Assembly: GCF_036010325.1 (NCBI RefSeq)
Contig: NZ_CP108549.1
Location: forward strand, 1-64,000
Reading direction: 5' to 3'
Source: Streptomyces sp. NBC_01210
GTDB lineage: Bacteria > Actinomycetota > Actinomycetes > Streptomycetales > Streptomycetaceae
DNA length: 64,000 bases
Shown: positions 50,145-58,896 of the stretch, in pieces
How positions within the stretch are numbered: the first letter of the stretch is position 1
Layout of the letters: each line of letters starts with the position of its first letter
The notes under the pieces: model-generated
What the model was told of the DNA's origin: nothing
Databases searched by the model: none
What the model saw: the letters and a program-made list of their open reading frames with translations, nothing else
Position numbers and translations under genes: made by a program

Positions 50145-50905
50145 TCACCCTTGGCCTGGTAGCTGTGGAGCGTCTTCGCGGCCGCGCAGTCGGATTTCTT
50201 CGATGTCCAGGGCGGTCTGCATCTCTCGTAGGACGGTGTCGTCGATGCGGTGTTCGTCGCGGAGTTCGATCATGGTGCGGCTTTTGTGTGCGATGACGGC
50301 CAGGCGCAGGGCGGTGTATTGCTTTGCGTGGCGTAGCGCGGGGTCTGTCTGAGTACCGTCGTCCGTGTCGTTGCTGTGTGCCTGGGCGAGGGCCAGGTGT
50401 TCTTCGCCTTCGCGGCGTACGCGGTCGACAACATCCGGGTCGGTGCTCAGGTCCGCGGCGAGGTCCGGGAGTGCTGAGAGCGCCTGCTGGGCGGCGTGTG
50501 TCCGTGCGAGGTGGTGTTCTTCCGTCACGGCGGTGTCGGTCCGCAGGCGTGCCCAGCGCACCACGGACGGCAGGACGATGCCCTGGAGGACGAGGGTGAT
50601 GAGGATGACGCCTGCGGTGACGAAGACGATGGTGTCGCGGTGCGGGAAGGACTGGCCGAAGGCGAGGGTGGTGGACACGGACAGGGCCAGGGCGAGGGAG
50701 ATCGCGCCGCGGAAGCCGGTGAGCGCGCTGACGACACGGGGTCGGGCGCCGACGCGGCGCTTCGCGTTGCTGGGGACGGCGGTCGAGCAGGCGGATGAGG
50801 TAGGGAGAGGTGAACAGGAACGCGAAGCGACGCCGGTGACGGCCGCGACGGTGATGCTGGCGTTGGCCAGGTCGGTGCTGGTCAGTTCCCAGGCGGCGGA
50901 CTGGG
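50145..50905 (-). pseudogene. C-terminal remnant of a CPA1 Na+/H+ antiporter
   Basis: The minus strand gives, in changing frames, AWELTSTDLANASITVAAV, then FLFTSPYLIRLLDRRP, then GARPRVVSALTGFRGAISLA continuing in frame to the stop at 50145. These match the last transmembrane helices and cytosolic tail of a NhaP/CPA1 antiporter. Two frameshifts lie near 50770-50840 and the N-terminal half is absent. The open last part (177 codons) is not expected to be a functional protein. Confidence 0.8.
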
Positions 50906-50914
50906 CCTACGGTT

Positions 50915-51053
50915 GCCGCCTTGACGGTGCTGCCGGACGGCTACCGCACCGGCCTGGTCCGCCGCCGCGCCCTGGACCTGTACGAGGCGATCCCCACCCA
51001 GCGCCACCACGAGCGCTCCGTACGGGAGTTGCACAACGTCTTGGCCCTCTGAC
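50915..51053 (+). pseudogene. Orphan C-terminal fragment of an unknown protein
   Basis: A plus-strand frame reads LPDGYRTGLVRRRALDLYEA then TQRHHERSVRELHNVLAL and stops at about 51053, with protein-like codon use but no start. It directly abuts the broken antiporter remnant on the other strand, so this is probably a recombination junction. Family not recognised. Confidence 0.45.
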
Positions 51054-51076
51054 TCGGTTCTCCGGGCACGATCTCG

Positions 51077-52129
51077 CTATCTCTGTACGGGGCGGCCGAC
51101 GGTCCACAGGTCGCCGGGGGCGCGGACGAACGCGGCGTGGGCGAGCATGTCCCGCTTCAACTGCGCAGCGGAGAGGGTATGGCCGCGCCGGGCGAGCGAG
51201 TCGCGCAGTTCGCCCGGTGTCAAGGGCCGGCCGCAGCGCGCGAGGTACCGGGCCGCGAGCTGCTCGGTGGTGGGGTAGGCCGGGGGCTCCACCACCTGGA
51301 GTGACTCACTGAGCGCCTGGTGCTCGGTCATCCCGGCATGGGCCAGCTCCAGCAGCGGCACTGTCCCCTCACCCACGCGCACCAGGCGCCGGCGCCAGTT
51401 GTCTCGGGCCAGGTAGCCGTTTTGGTAGCACCACAAGAGCATCCCGCCCACAGCGACCGTCGCGGCCAGCGGGTTGCCTCGCGCGAGGACCGCCAGGCGG
51501 TGAACGCCCGCGCCGAACAGCCGCAGTGCCCAGTCGATGGCCACCAGCGCGTTCGCCGCGGTGGCCTCCAGGCCGGCCATGCGCATCACGCTCTGGACGA
51601 CGGGGATCCACTCGATGACGGCGAACCCGAAGCGGGCGAAGACGCTGTCCTCGGTGACGATGACGCACGGCCCCAGGAACTCCGCGAGTGCCATGGTGGG
51701 TGCGTCGTCCGGGTCACCCTGGTACTTCTTCGGCATCTCAAGGTCGACGTGCAGGATGCGCCGGGTGTGCGGGGACAGGTGGTCGCGGATCTCCAGGTCG
51801 ACCACGCGAAGAGCAGGAAGGATCCGGGCTCCGAGGAGACGGCGTACGTCGCGTTCCGCCACCTGGTAGTCAGCTGCCAGTCGGGGCAGGTGCTTTTCGA
51901 TCTCACCGGGAACGTGTGCCGCAATGTAGAGAGTTGCACGACCGGTGCCGGCCAGCGCCGTCACCTTGTCGTGCTGGTACCCGTTCTGGACCAGCCAGCA
52001 GGCGTGAGTCAGCAACGCGTTGGTGTCGAAGACCGGCAGCAGCATCGGCCGGTCCAGCACCATCGGGTTGAACGCCGATCCGGAAAGGGCCAGCAGTGGC
52101 GGTGCCGCAAAGGCACGGTCGCGCGTCAT
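51077..52129 (-). CDS. PIN-domain protein with a hydrophobic segment
   Basis: 350 aa from ATG at 52129. PIN-like acidic residues: PVFDTNALL near 29, a PGEIEKH Glu near 65, GDPDDAPTMALAEF and VTEDSVFARFG near 135-155. PIN domains are metal-dependent RNases, often toxins. Residues ~205-225 (LAATVAVGGMLLW) are hydrophobic enough for one membrane segment. The C-terminal ~80 residues look like an HTH-type domain (LTPGELRDSLARRGHTLSAAQ). No small antitoxin gene is adjacent, so a classical VapC pair is not supported. Confidence 0.7.
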   Translation of the reverse strand: MTRDRAFAAPPLLALSGSAFNPMVLDRPMLLPVFDTNALLTHACWLVQNGYQHDKVTALAGTGRATLYIAAHVPGEIEKHLPRLAADYQVAERDVRRLLGARILPALRVVDLEIRDHLSPHTRRILHVDLEMPKKYQGDPDDAPTMALAEFLGPCVIVTEDSVFARFGFAVIEWIPVVQSVMRMAGLEATAANALVAIDWALRLFGAGVHRLAVLARGNPLAATVAVGGMLLWCYQNGYLARDNWRRRLVRVGEGTVPLLELAHAGMTEHQALSESLQVVEPPAYPTTEQLAARYLARCGRPLTPGELRDSLARRGHTLSAAQLKRDMLAHAAFVRAPGDLWTVGRPVQR

Positions 52130-52379
52130 GGACCAAGTGTCACCACCGCCACTGACATCCGGGCAGAATTCTCGGGTCGGCACCAGTCCGCTCCAGCAGC
52201 CAAGCTCGTACCCCCGCATACGGAGCAGGCTGGTCTGGCCTGGAGGCCGACCCCACTCGCGCCCCCCTACTCCCCCAGCCGGTCTGCCCGCGAACGAAGA
52301 CATCCGACCGTACCTGCTTCCACACGGCTGGGACCGCGCCTCGGCGGCGGGACAGCCGTCGACAGACCTGCCTGACCGG

Positions 52380-54596
52380 CTACAGCGCGCCGGCCGCCGC
52401 CGCGCGGTCACGGATGGTTCGCAGGCTGACGCGTACTCCGTTCTCGTCTTCGATGTGCCATTCGTTCATGCCCTGGCAGGTCTTGGTGCCCCGGGCGACG
52501 GCCCCGGCCTCGTCGACCCGGCCGTAGGGTGTGCCTCCGGTCGCAGCGAGGATGATGCCGCCGTTCGCATCGATGGTGGCCCAGTGCTCGGTGGCGCGGT
52601 AGGTGAGCACGATCCGGGTGTCGGCTATCAGAACTTGGGCGTCGATCATCCTGGCCACGTCGGTGCGTCGACCAGAAGCCGCTCTGCGCCGCGGAGGGGC
52701 CTGGCGCGGACGGGCGACCGGCTGGCCGGCATCGCGTTGCGGAGGTGCAACGGCAGCAGAGACGGGCAACCCCAAGCGTTCGGGTTTCCAGATGCATTCG
52801 AACAGGCGCAGATACAGCTCCTGCCGGGTCTCGATGACCGTGGTCATGGTCTCACTCGGCCCGAAGGCCCGCATGTGCTTGTCGAGTTGGTGTGCCTTGA
52901 TGAAGTCGCGCAGCTCAGGGTTGCGGTGATCGTATTCAGGGGCCATGACGCCCAGGAGGACGTTGTTCCGGGCGTAGAGGCGGTTCTTGTCGCGGAAGGG
53001 GAGGTCATTGATGCTGGAGTTCTCTCGGCCCCTCAGCAGGCCGAGGCCACCGAGTTGGTTACGGCGGCTGCGGAAGACGACCGGGTCAGGGATGTCACCG
53101 GCGACGCGATGGTGGTGGTTGGCCCACAGGTGTTCTATGTGGAACTGGTCGCGGTCGAGGTAGGCGAGGATGTCGAAGGGCTTTTTGCAGGCCTCGTCGG
53201 CGTAAGCGGTGGCGCGAGCGAGGAGATAGCGGATCTGATGGGCGTTGTTGCCTCGCAGGCCCAGGGTGATTGCTTCGCGCACCGGGTTCCCGTTTTGCTG
53301 GGCGAGGTCGCCCAGTGTGGAGGCGACGTCGGCGACGGTGCGGCAGCCGCGCAGGAGGGGGACGAGCTCGGCGTGGACCAGGGCGTCGGCGTCGGCGGAC
53401 TGGACGGGCAGATCCTGCAGGATCCGCAGGGCGTACCAGCGGTCGATGTAGGAGGCGACAAGGCGGCCCTTGTCCTTGGCGTCGGTGGGCCGGTCGTCGG
53501 GGGCGATGGCAGCGAGCACGGCGACGGACTGGACGCCGAGGCCGTTGCGCTCGTTGAACAGCACCGTCTCCAGGCGGTCGCCGTCCATCTTCAGGGTGCG
53601 GGTGGCGGCGAGGACGGGCCTGTACAGACGGGCCGTCTTCAGTAGATTCTGCACGAAGTTGAGGAAGTGGTCGGGGCGTCCCGGGGTCAGGCCGAGGTAC
53701 TCCGCGTTGTGGCGTACCCACACGTTGAGGTTGGTGGTGATCTGGCGGCGGTCCTCGTCGCAGTCCTCGCGCGCGCAGCGGGCAAGGAGGTATGCCTTGA
53801 TGAAGCGGGATGCCGCCTGGGGGTCATCGCGGTCGGTGGAGAGTTCCCGCAGCATCTCCTGCCACTGGGTATTCAGCTGATCTTCAGCGGAGCCGACGTT
53901 GGACAGCAGATGGCTCTTGAGGAGGTCGACGGTAGTGAGGCGGGCGCCGCGGTCATTCATCGTCTCGAACATGCGGTAGCCGTGGTCGGGGCCTGCCGCG
54001 CGGATGCCCACCAGGACCACGCGTGTCAGGAGCCATTCGGTGAAGGGGTGGAGTTTCTCGGCGTCGAGTTCCTCGGCGAGCTGGGATTCGATCTGCTGGC
54101 CGCGTGCCCACAGGTTGCGGCGGGAGAGGGAGTCCCCCGCGCCGGCCTCGTATTTGCGGCCCTCGCTGACGGCTTGCAGGACGGGGTCGTGGTCGGTGAT
54201 GCCGACGCTGAAGTGCTTCCCGTCGGTCGTGATGACACGGTTGAGTTGGTCGACCGTGTGGGTATCACCGGCTTCCTGGGCCGACAGTCTCAGCTGCAAA
54301 AAGAGCAGGTGCAAAGTGACGAAGCGCTGCTGACCGTCGACGAGGAAGCGGCGCTTTTTCGACGGCTCGTGGTAGACGAAGGGGCCGAGGAAGTACTGCG
54401 GCGCGGTGTGGGGGCGGCGCCGGTACGCGGAGTCGCCCAACCAATGCTTGAACGAATCACACAAGTCCCGCAGCAGGGTGCGGACTTCTTCGTCACCCCA
54501 GGTGTAGTCACGCTGGTAGTAGTCGATCTCGTACGTCACATCGCGGAACAGCTCATTCAGGCTGAATCCCTGAGACCTGATCTCGTCCGCCCCCAC
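52380..54596 (-). CDS. GmrSD-type DUF262/DUF1524 restriction-like protein with C-terminal RAMA domain
   Basis: 738 aa from GTG at 54596 (GAGGGG upstream); ATG 54632 is an alternative. DUF262 part: YQRDYTW near 27-33 and VDGQQR at 86-91, the NTP-binding/hydrolysis signature. DUF1524 nuclease: FHIEHLWANH near 500 and RNQLGGLGLL, an HNH-type site. A Pro/Arg-rich linker leads to a RAMA-like domain at ~660-738 (TPYGRVDEAGAVA then MNEWHIEDENGV), found on proteins that sense modified DNA bases. GmrSD and relatives (BrxU, SspE) cut modified phage DNA. The RAMA-like extension may be its modification reader. Confidence 0.8.
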   Translation of the reverse strand: MGADEIRSQGFSLNELFRDVTYEIDYYQRDYTWGDEEVRTLLRDLCDSFKHWLGDSAYRRRPHTAPQYFLGPFVYHEPSKKRRFLVDGQQRFVTLHLLFLQLRLSAQEAGDTHTVDQLNRVITTDGKHFSVGITDHDPVLQAVSEGRKYEAGAGDSLSRRNLWARGQQIESQLAEELDAEKLHPFTEWLLTRVVLVGIRAAGPDHGYRMFETMNDRGARLTTVDLLKSHLLSNVGSAEDQLNTQWQEMLRELSTDRDDPQAASRFIKAYLLARCAREDCDEDRRQITTNLNVWVRHNAEYLGLTPGRPDHFLNFVQNLLKTARLYRPVLAATRTLKMDGDRLETVLFNERNGLGVQSVAVLAAIAPDDRPTDAKDKGRLVASYIDRWYALRILQDLPVQSADADALVHAELVPLLRGCRTVADVASTLGDLAQQNGNPVREAITLGLRGNNAHQIRYLLARATAYADEACKKPFDILAYLDRDQFHIEHLWANHHHRVAGDIPDPVVFRSRRNQLGGLGLLRGRENSSINDLPFRDKNRLYARNNVLLGVMAPEYDHRNPELRDFIKAHQLDKHMRAFGPSETMTTVIETRQELYLRLFECIWKPERLGLPVSAAVAPPQRDAGQPVARPRQAPPRRRAASGRRTDVARMIDAQVLIADTRIVLTYRATEHWATIDANGGIILAATGGTPYGRVDEAGAVARGTKTCQGMNEWHIEDENGVRVSLRTIRDRAAAAGAL

Positions 54597-54818
54597 GCAA
54601 CCACCCCTCACCTGCCAGGCATATCCCGTCATGCTCCCAATCCGGCGCCGCGGCGTACAGACGGCGCGGGAGTCTGGTCGGCGGCGTGCAGAAACATCGG
54701 CGCAGGCGACTGTGTCGTCCCCAGCTCTGCCGGGCCGGCGGTGCTGCTGCCCATGCGGCCGCCGGCGACCGCACGACGGCGGCTGCTCCGCGGATTGCCT
54801 CTGGGTGGGCCGACCGCG

Positions 54819-55787
54819 TCATTGGGCCGGGGACGGTGGTGACTTGCGGCCTGCACCGGACGGGTAGTGGAAGATGTCGAGTGCCCTGGCCGGGTTCAGC
54901 AGCTCCTGCGCGATGATGGGCGGCGCGGCCAGGGTGACGATGCCCCGGATCCAGTCGGCGGATGTCGTGTAGGCCACGATCGCGGTGGTCTCCCAGAGCG
55001 ACAGGGGTTCCACCACGGTGAATGCGTCTGGGTCGCTTCCAAGGGGAGGGAGCCGCACGCTGACCTCCACGGTCTCCGCGCCGGCGTGGGCGCTGTCCCC
55101 GTCGGGGAGCTGAAGCCGGGCGCTGAGGTCGTAGGCGGCACAGTCCGGACTGGTGCTGTCGGTCGAGTCCTGCCGATGCCGCCACCCCTGCCAGATCCGT
55201 GCCGACTGCGCGGTGGCTCCAACCCGCTGCAGCTCGACGGTGGCCTGGTGGAGTGTGGCCATGTTGATGATGTTCTGTTGTTCTCTGCACCGGCGTTCCA
55301 CGCAGGCGACGGCGCGTTCCAGCGTGGAGCGGGCCCAGTCGTGCAGCCAGGGGTGCGCCTGCAGGCCGTGTGCAGTCTGCGACAGCTCAGTCTGCAGGGT
55401 CCGCCAGTGATCCCAGTTGAAGTTCGATCCCAGGAAGTCCGGTACGTAGTCGGGTTCTTCCCGGCTCCCTGCTTCCTCGGCCTCTTCGGCGAGAAGCTCG
55501 CAGAGTGAAACGAGGCCGACGAGAACAAGCGACAGAGTGTTGTCTGCGGAAACGGTTTCCACCCGGCAGCATCCGCACATCCGGGATGCGATGTCCGCGC
55601 CGAAGCGGGCACGACTTGCTTCCCGTGGGCGGGCGCTCGGCCGAGCACCGCACCTGCGATCGCTGTGTACGTGGGTGTGGTCCGGCCGCGTGACCACATC
55701 CATCTGCCGGCCGTAGAACCGGTCGACGGGGATGTCGTAACGACTCATCAGCCCGACGGGAATGGAATCTGCCAAGGCGCTCTGCAC
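54819..55787 (-). CDS. Unknown protein, possibly linked to the GmrSD-type gene
   Basis: 322 aa from GTG at 55787; an ATG at 55748 is an alternative. A CGCC pair occurs near residue 71, a Glu-rich helix (LLAEEAEEAGSREE) near 95-110, a helical middle (ERAVACVERRCREQQNIIN) and a beta-rich C-terminal part (ETVEVSVRLPPLG). I do not recognise the family. It is on the same strand, 222 bases upstream of the GmrSD-type gene; a functional link is possible but not shown. Confidence 0.55.
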   Translation of the reverse strand: MQSALADSIPVGLMSRYDIPVDRFYGRQMDVVTRPDHTHVHSDRRCGARPSARPREASRARFGADIASRMCGCCRVETVSADNTLSLVLVGLVSLCELLAEEAEEAGSREEPDYVPDFLGSNFNWDHWRTLQTELSQTAHGLQAHPWLHDWARSTLERAVACVERRCREQQNIINMATLHQATVELQRVGATAQSARIWQGWRHRQDSTDSTSPDCAAYDLSARLQLPDGDSAHAGAETVEVSVRLPPLGSDPDAFTVVEPLSLWETTAIVAYTTSADWIRGIVTLAAPPIIAQELLNPARALDIFHYPSGAGRKSPPSPAQ

Positions 55788-56074
55788 CTGGCCAGGCTAG
55801 GCCGCGGGGCAGTCGCGGGCAGGGGGAAGACTGCGTTGGTTCATGATCCGACCGATGCAGCGACAAGGCCGGTGTCGCTTCGTTCACGAAGAGTCGCAAC
55901 GGGGCGGTCCTGCGACCGGTTTGTGGCACCCAAAGTCCAGCAGGACACGCCCCGGCCGACCGAAGGCGGGCCGGGGCGACAGCAGCGGAGTCTCCGCCGG
56001 GACGGCGACGCCGGTGGGGTAATTCGTCGATGCACCGAGGTTCGACAGCTCTTCGGTCGCCGGCTACGGCGCAC

Positions 56075-56818
56075 CTAGAGTGTCGTCCTGTCCGGTGGCT
56101 GCAGGATCGGGTTCCAGGCGAACCAGTCCAGGTTCTCGGCGCCGAGTTCCCATGGCGACTCCAGCAACCGTTTCCGGGTTGCCTCAAGGTCCGCAGTGAC
56201 GACAGCCGGAGCAGGGCCGATGCGGGTCATCAAGTCGCCCCGTACGCGCCAGAACTCCTCGTCCTCCCCGCGCAGCCGGCGCACCGCCGCTTCCACGCAG
56301 GCAGGCCATTTCGGCATACCGTAGTGGTCGTCGTGGGTCCCGATCCGGGGAGCACCGGCGAAGACGAGGAAGTCGTCCGGCGGCAGTCTCTTCTCGAAGT
56401 GCCTGACCATGCCGATGCGCTGTTTCACCTGTTTTCTGATCTCTCCGAGGAATCCCCAGCCGAAGTCCTTCAGGGTCCCCTCGCATCCCGGCCAGACCGT
56501 GTCCCGGTCCAGGACCAGGTCCTCCAGCTCATAGAGACGGAACTGGTCGTCGGAGCCCAGGATGTCGAATGCCTGCCGGGTGAGCCAGGTGTTGCGGGCG
56601 AACATCGTCCCGTCGTGCAATGCCTTGCGCCGGCCGGTCGGCCGGGAGGCATGCGCGTCCTCAATCGGGCCGTTGCGCCACACGGACAGGACGAGCCCGT
56701 GGGCCGCTGCCCACCGCAGTCCGTCCTCCGCCTCGAAGACGCCCATCTCCTCAAGGCGCTGCCGTGCCCAGTCCAGCGCATCCTGGATGTCCTCGTCCAC
56801 CGGCTGCAGCTCCCCCAC
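56075..56818 (-). CDS. Unknown protein
   Basis: 247 aa from GTG at 56818 (G-rich GGGGAGCGGGGC upstream). Mixed composition with many Trp (LRWAAAHGLVLSVWRNG, FGWGFLGEIR, LDWFAWNPIL), no membrane segment or metal motif. I do not recognise it. Codon use and length make it a credible gene. Confidence 0.55.
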   Translation of the reverse strand: MGELQPVDEDIQDALDWARQRLEEMGVFEAEDGLRWAAAHGLVLSVWRNGPIEDAHASRPTGRRKALHDGTMFARNTWLTRQAFDILGSDDQFRLYELEDLVLDRDTVWPGCEGTLKDFGWGFLGEIRKQVKQRIGMVRHFEKRLPPDDFLVFAGAPRIGTHDDHYGMPKWPACVEAAVRRLRGEDEEFWRVRGDLMTRIGPAPAVVTADLEATRKRLLESPWELGAENLDWFAWNPILQPPDRTTL

Positions 56819-56965
56819 GATGCCCCGCTCCCCCTCTGTCTGTTTTCGTCGCTGTTCGTGTCATCCGCACGATGCGGCGCCCGCAGGAAGGGCCGGACCG
56901 TACTCGGTCTCGCCGGCACGCGCCGGTGCCGTCTGTGCCAGCCGTGGCATCCGCCGGGGCCGCTC

Positions 56966-57706
56966 TCAGACGGACCCGGGCTGTTGGAAGGCCGTGCCGA
57001 GCGCGCGCAGTTGAGCGCGGCGGGCCTGCATGAGTTCCTCCGGCCGCCGCAGGGCGGTGTCCAGGAGCCACACCCCGCGGCGGAACGGCTGGAAGCCGAT
57101 GCTCTCCCACAATGCGGCGATCTTCTTCTTCGCCTGGAGCCGATAGGCCTCGGTGACCTGCTCGCGGTCTTCGGGGTACTCACCCATGCCGGGAAACACC
57201 GCTACCGCGCAACAGCCCCCGGACAAACGGCGGATCGCCTCGACGGCCAGCGCCGGCCCCAGTCCGAAACCCCTCCACGCCTTGTCGAGGCTGACGCGGT
57301 CGAGGATCAGCAGATCGCCGACAGGATGTGTGACCGCTTTCTCGAACGCGGCGCTGTAGCCCGTGCGTCCGGAACGGCCAAGAACGGCGGAGACAATGAC
57401 CTCAAGATCGCCGGATTCGGCGTCCGCCGCCTCCCACCGGTTCTCGCCGGTGTAGTCACGCAGCCTCCACAGGATGAGGTGCCCGATCTCGGAGCCCGCG
57501 GCCGGAGCGTGGCCGCCCCCTTCTTCTTCGTCGTCTTCCCAATCCTCGTCGCCCGCTGTCCCGTAAGTGACCGCGACGTGCCAGGGTTCCAGGGTGTCCT
57601 CGGAGTCGTACGGCACTGCGGGATGTCCGTGACCGTAGCGGAGGTGAAGACGGGCGGGATCGCCCGGGAGTTCACTGACCGGCCGCTTGGGCATCGCTGA
57701 TGTCAT
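56966..57706 (-). CDS. GNAT-fold acetyltransferase-like protein
   Basis: About 246 aa from ATG at 57706; upstream alternatives are ATG 57736 and an open frame to 57865. The core has an acidic loop (DEDWEDDEEE), a LLILDRVSL strand and RGFGLGPALAVEAIRRL, which matches the acetyl-CoA-binding R-G-x-G-x-A/G loop of GNAT enzymes, then KKIAALWESIGFQPF, the usual last helix and strand. The substrate is unknown. It stands alone. Confidence 0.65.
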   Translation of the reverse strand: MTSAMPKRPVSELPGDPARLHLRYGHGHPAVPYDSEDTLEPWHVAVTYGTAGDEDWEDDEEEGGGHAPAAGSEIGHLILWRLRDYTGENRWEAADAESGDLEVIVSAVLGRSGRTGYSAAFEKAVTHPVGDLLILDRVSLDKAWRGFGLGPALAVEAIRRLSGGCCAVAVFPGMGEYPEDREQVTEAYRLQAKKKIAALWESIGFQPFRRGVWLLDTALRRPEELMQARRAQLRALGTAFQQPGSV

Positions 57707-57859
57707 GGCGGAAAGACTAGGAGCGGGCACTGACATCCCACCGGGAAACGGTACGAACGAGACCACCGACGCGGGTTGGCCCCAACTCGGCTGAGCACCT
57801 TCACATCCCGCCCCTTGACTGGGATCGCCCCGCTCGCAGCGATAGAGAAATCCCACGTC

Positions 57860-58023
57860 GATCACTACATTCCAAAACGATCACTGAATCTGCACTCCAG
57901 AGCCCCTCCGGCTTCCGCCCCTCCACGGAAACCCCAGCTCAGAGACGCACCACACCACAGCAACAAATCCCGAAACGATCACCAGATCCCCAGGCCAGCA
58001 CATCACTCATCTAGTGATCACTA
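57860..58023. repeat. Repeated GATCACT boxes and a perfect palindrome near the recombinase cassette
   Basis: In an AT-richer patch GATCACT occurs at 57860-57866 and 57879-57885, GATCACC at 57977-57983, and a perfect 12-bp palindrome TAGTGATCACTA at 58012-58023. AAACGATCAC precedes two of them. Spacing is uneven. Possible recombinase or regulator binding sites; no binding protein can be assigned. Confidence 0.5.
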
Positions 58024-58043
58024 ACGGATTTGTCACACGAAGG

Positions 58044-58277
58044 CGACCGGGAAGGCATCAGCCTTCCAGCGCGGTCTGGCGGCCCTCGCCCAGTGGGTCC
58101 AGCGCGAGGGCGCCCAGAAGGCAGTGCCGAGGGGGCACGTCGAATGCCTCGTCATCGACGGCCAGGAACACCAGCACAAGCTTGGCGTATGGATCTCCAA
58201 CACCCGGGCGAGGCGGGACAAGCTCACCCACGACCAGCGCGCCGCACTCACCGAACTCGGAGTTGAGTGGGCATAGC
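58044..58277 (+). pseudogene. C-terminal remnant of an HA-repeat helicase
   Basis: A plus-strand frame reads FQRGLAALAQWVQREG, then VPRGHVE, then HKLGVWISNTRARRDKLT and LTELGVEWA followed by TAG at 58275-58277. This is a typical final HA unit of the terminal-type helicases. No start, no motor domains. The remnant begins about 20 bases after the TAGTGATCACTA palindrome, so a break or insertion may have occurred there. Confidence 0.7.
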
Positions 58278-58335
58278 AGCAGGGTCTGTTGGGTTGCTGC
58301 AGCGTGGCGTGTCCTGCGGGGCGCTGGACACGCCC

Positions 58336-58896
58336 TCAGCGGTTTGTGTTCTCCTCTCGGATCATCCGTCGGAGGCTTGTGCGTGCCGCCGCCAGGTCTG
58401 TTTCCAGGGTTGCCACGCGGGCGCGGAGCCGGTGGTTGTCGTCGGTGGCCTGCTGGAGGCTGTCTTCGAGTCGTTGGTTGTTCCGGGTGAGTTCGTCGAC
58501 GCGTTCGGTCAGGTGCCTGGTGTCGAAGTCGTCGAGTTGCTGCCCGAGCTGGTGCTGGACGGCCTGCTTCATCCGGTCTCTGTCTTCCCTCAGCGTCCGG
58601 ATCTCCTGCCTGGCGAGCTCGAGTTCTGTGCGCAGCGTGGCGGTGGTGCTTCGGGTGCGGTCAGGCGAGGGGGTGGTGGGGTGCTGGCGTTGTTGTGCGG
58701 CTTCGATGTGTTCGCGGACGCCTTCGGTGTAGGTGAGCCATGTGGAGACGCCGGCGGTGCGGGCGACGGCGGCGTGGGTGATCTTCTTGCCCTGTTGTTC
58801 CAGGGTGGTGAGTGCGGTCAGGGCTCGCTGGCGTTTGTCGAGGCTGGCGCGGCGGCGGGCCTGGGCGAGGGTGTGCGGGTTGCCGCGGGGGTTCAT
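58336..58896 (-). CDS. DUF6262-like partner protein of the recombinases
   Basis: 186 aa from ATG at 58896, which overlaps the original integrase stop by ATGA. N-terminal helix-turn-helix-like part (KKITHAAVARTAGVSTWLTY) and a C-terminal coiled coil from ~85 to the end (ELELARQEIRTLRED, ERVDELTRNNQRLEDSL). Small proteins of this type accompany paired tyrosine recombinases in actinomycete mobile elements. A frameshift in the upstream gene also joins it into one long open frame with the integrase. Confidence 0.7.
   Translation of the reverse strand: MNPRGNPHTLAQARRRASLDKRQRALTALTTLEQQGKKITHAAVARTAGVSTWLTYTEGVREHIEAAQQRQHPTTPSPDRTRSTTATLRTELELARQEIRTLREDRDRMKQAVQHQLGQQLDDFDTRHLTERVDELTRNNQRLEDSLQQATDDNHRLRARVATLETDLAAARTSLRRMIREENTNR

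Noticed and set aside
50145..50678. 177-aa intact membrane protein
   Set aside because: It aligns with only the tail of a CPA1 antiporter, and upstream parts continue in other frames, so it is a pseudogene remnant.
51077..52129. VapBC toxin-antitoxin pair
   Set aside because: The PIN-domain protein is 350 aa with extra domains, and no small antitoxin gene is adjacent.
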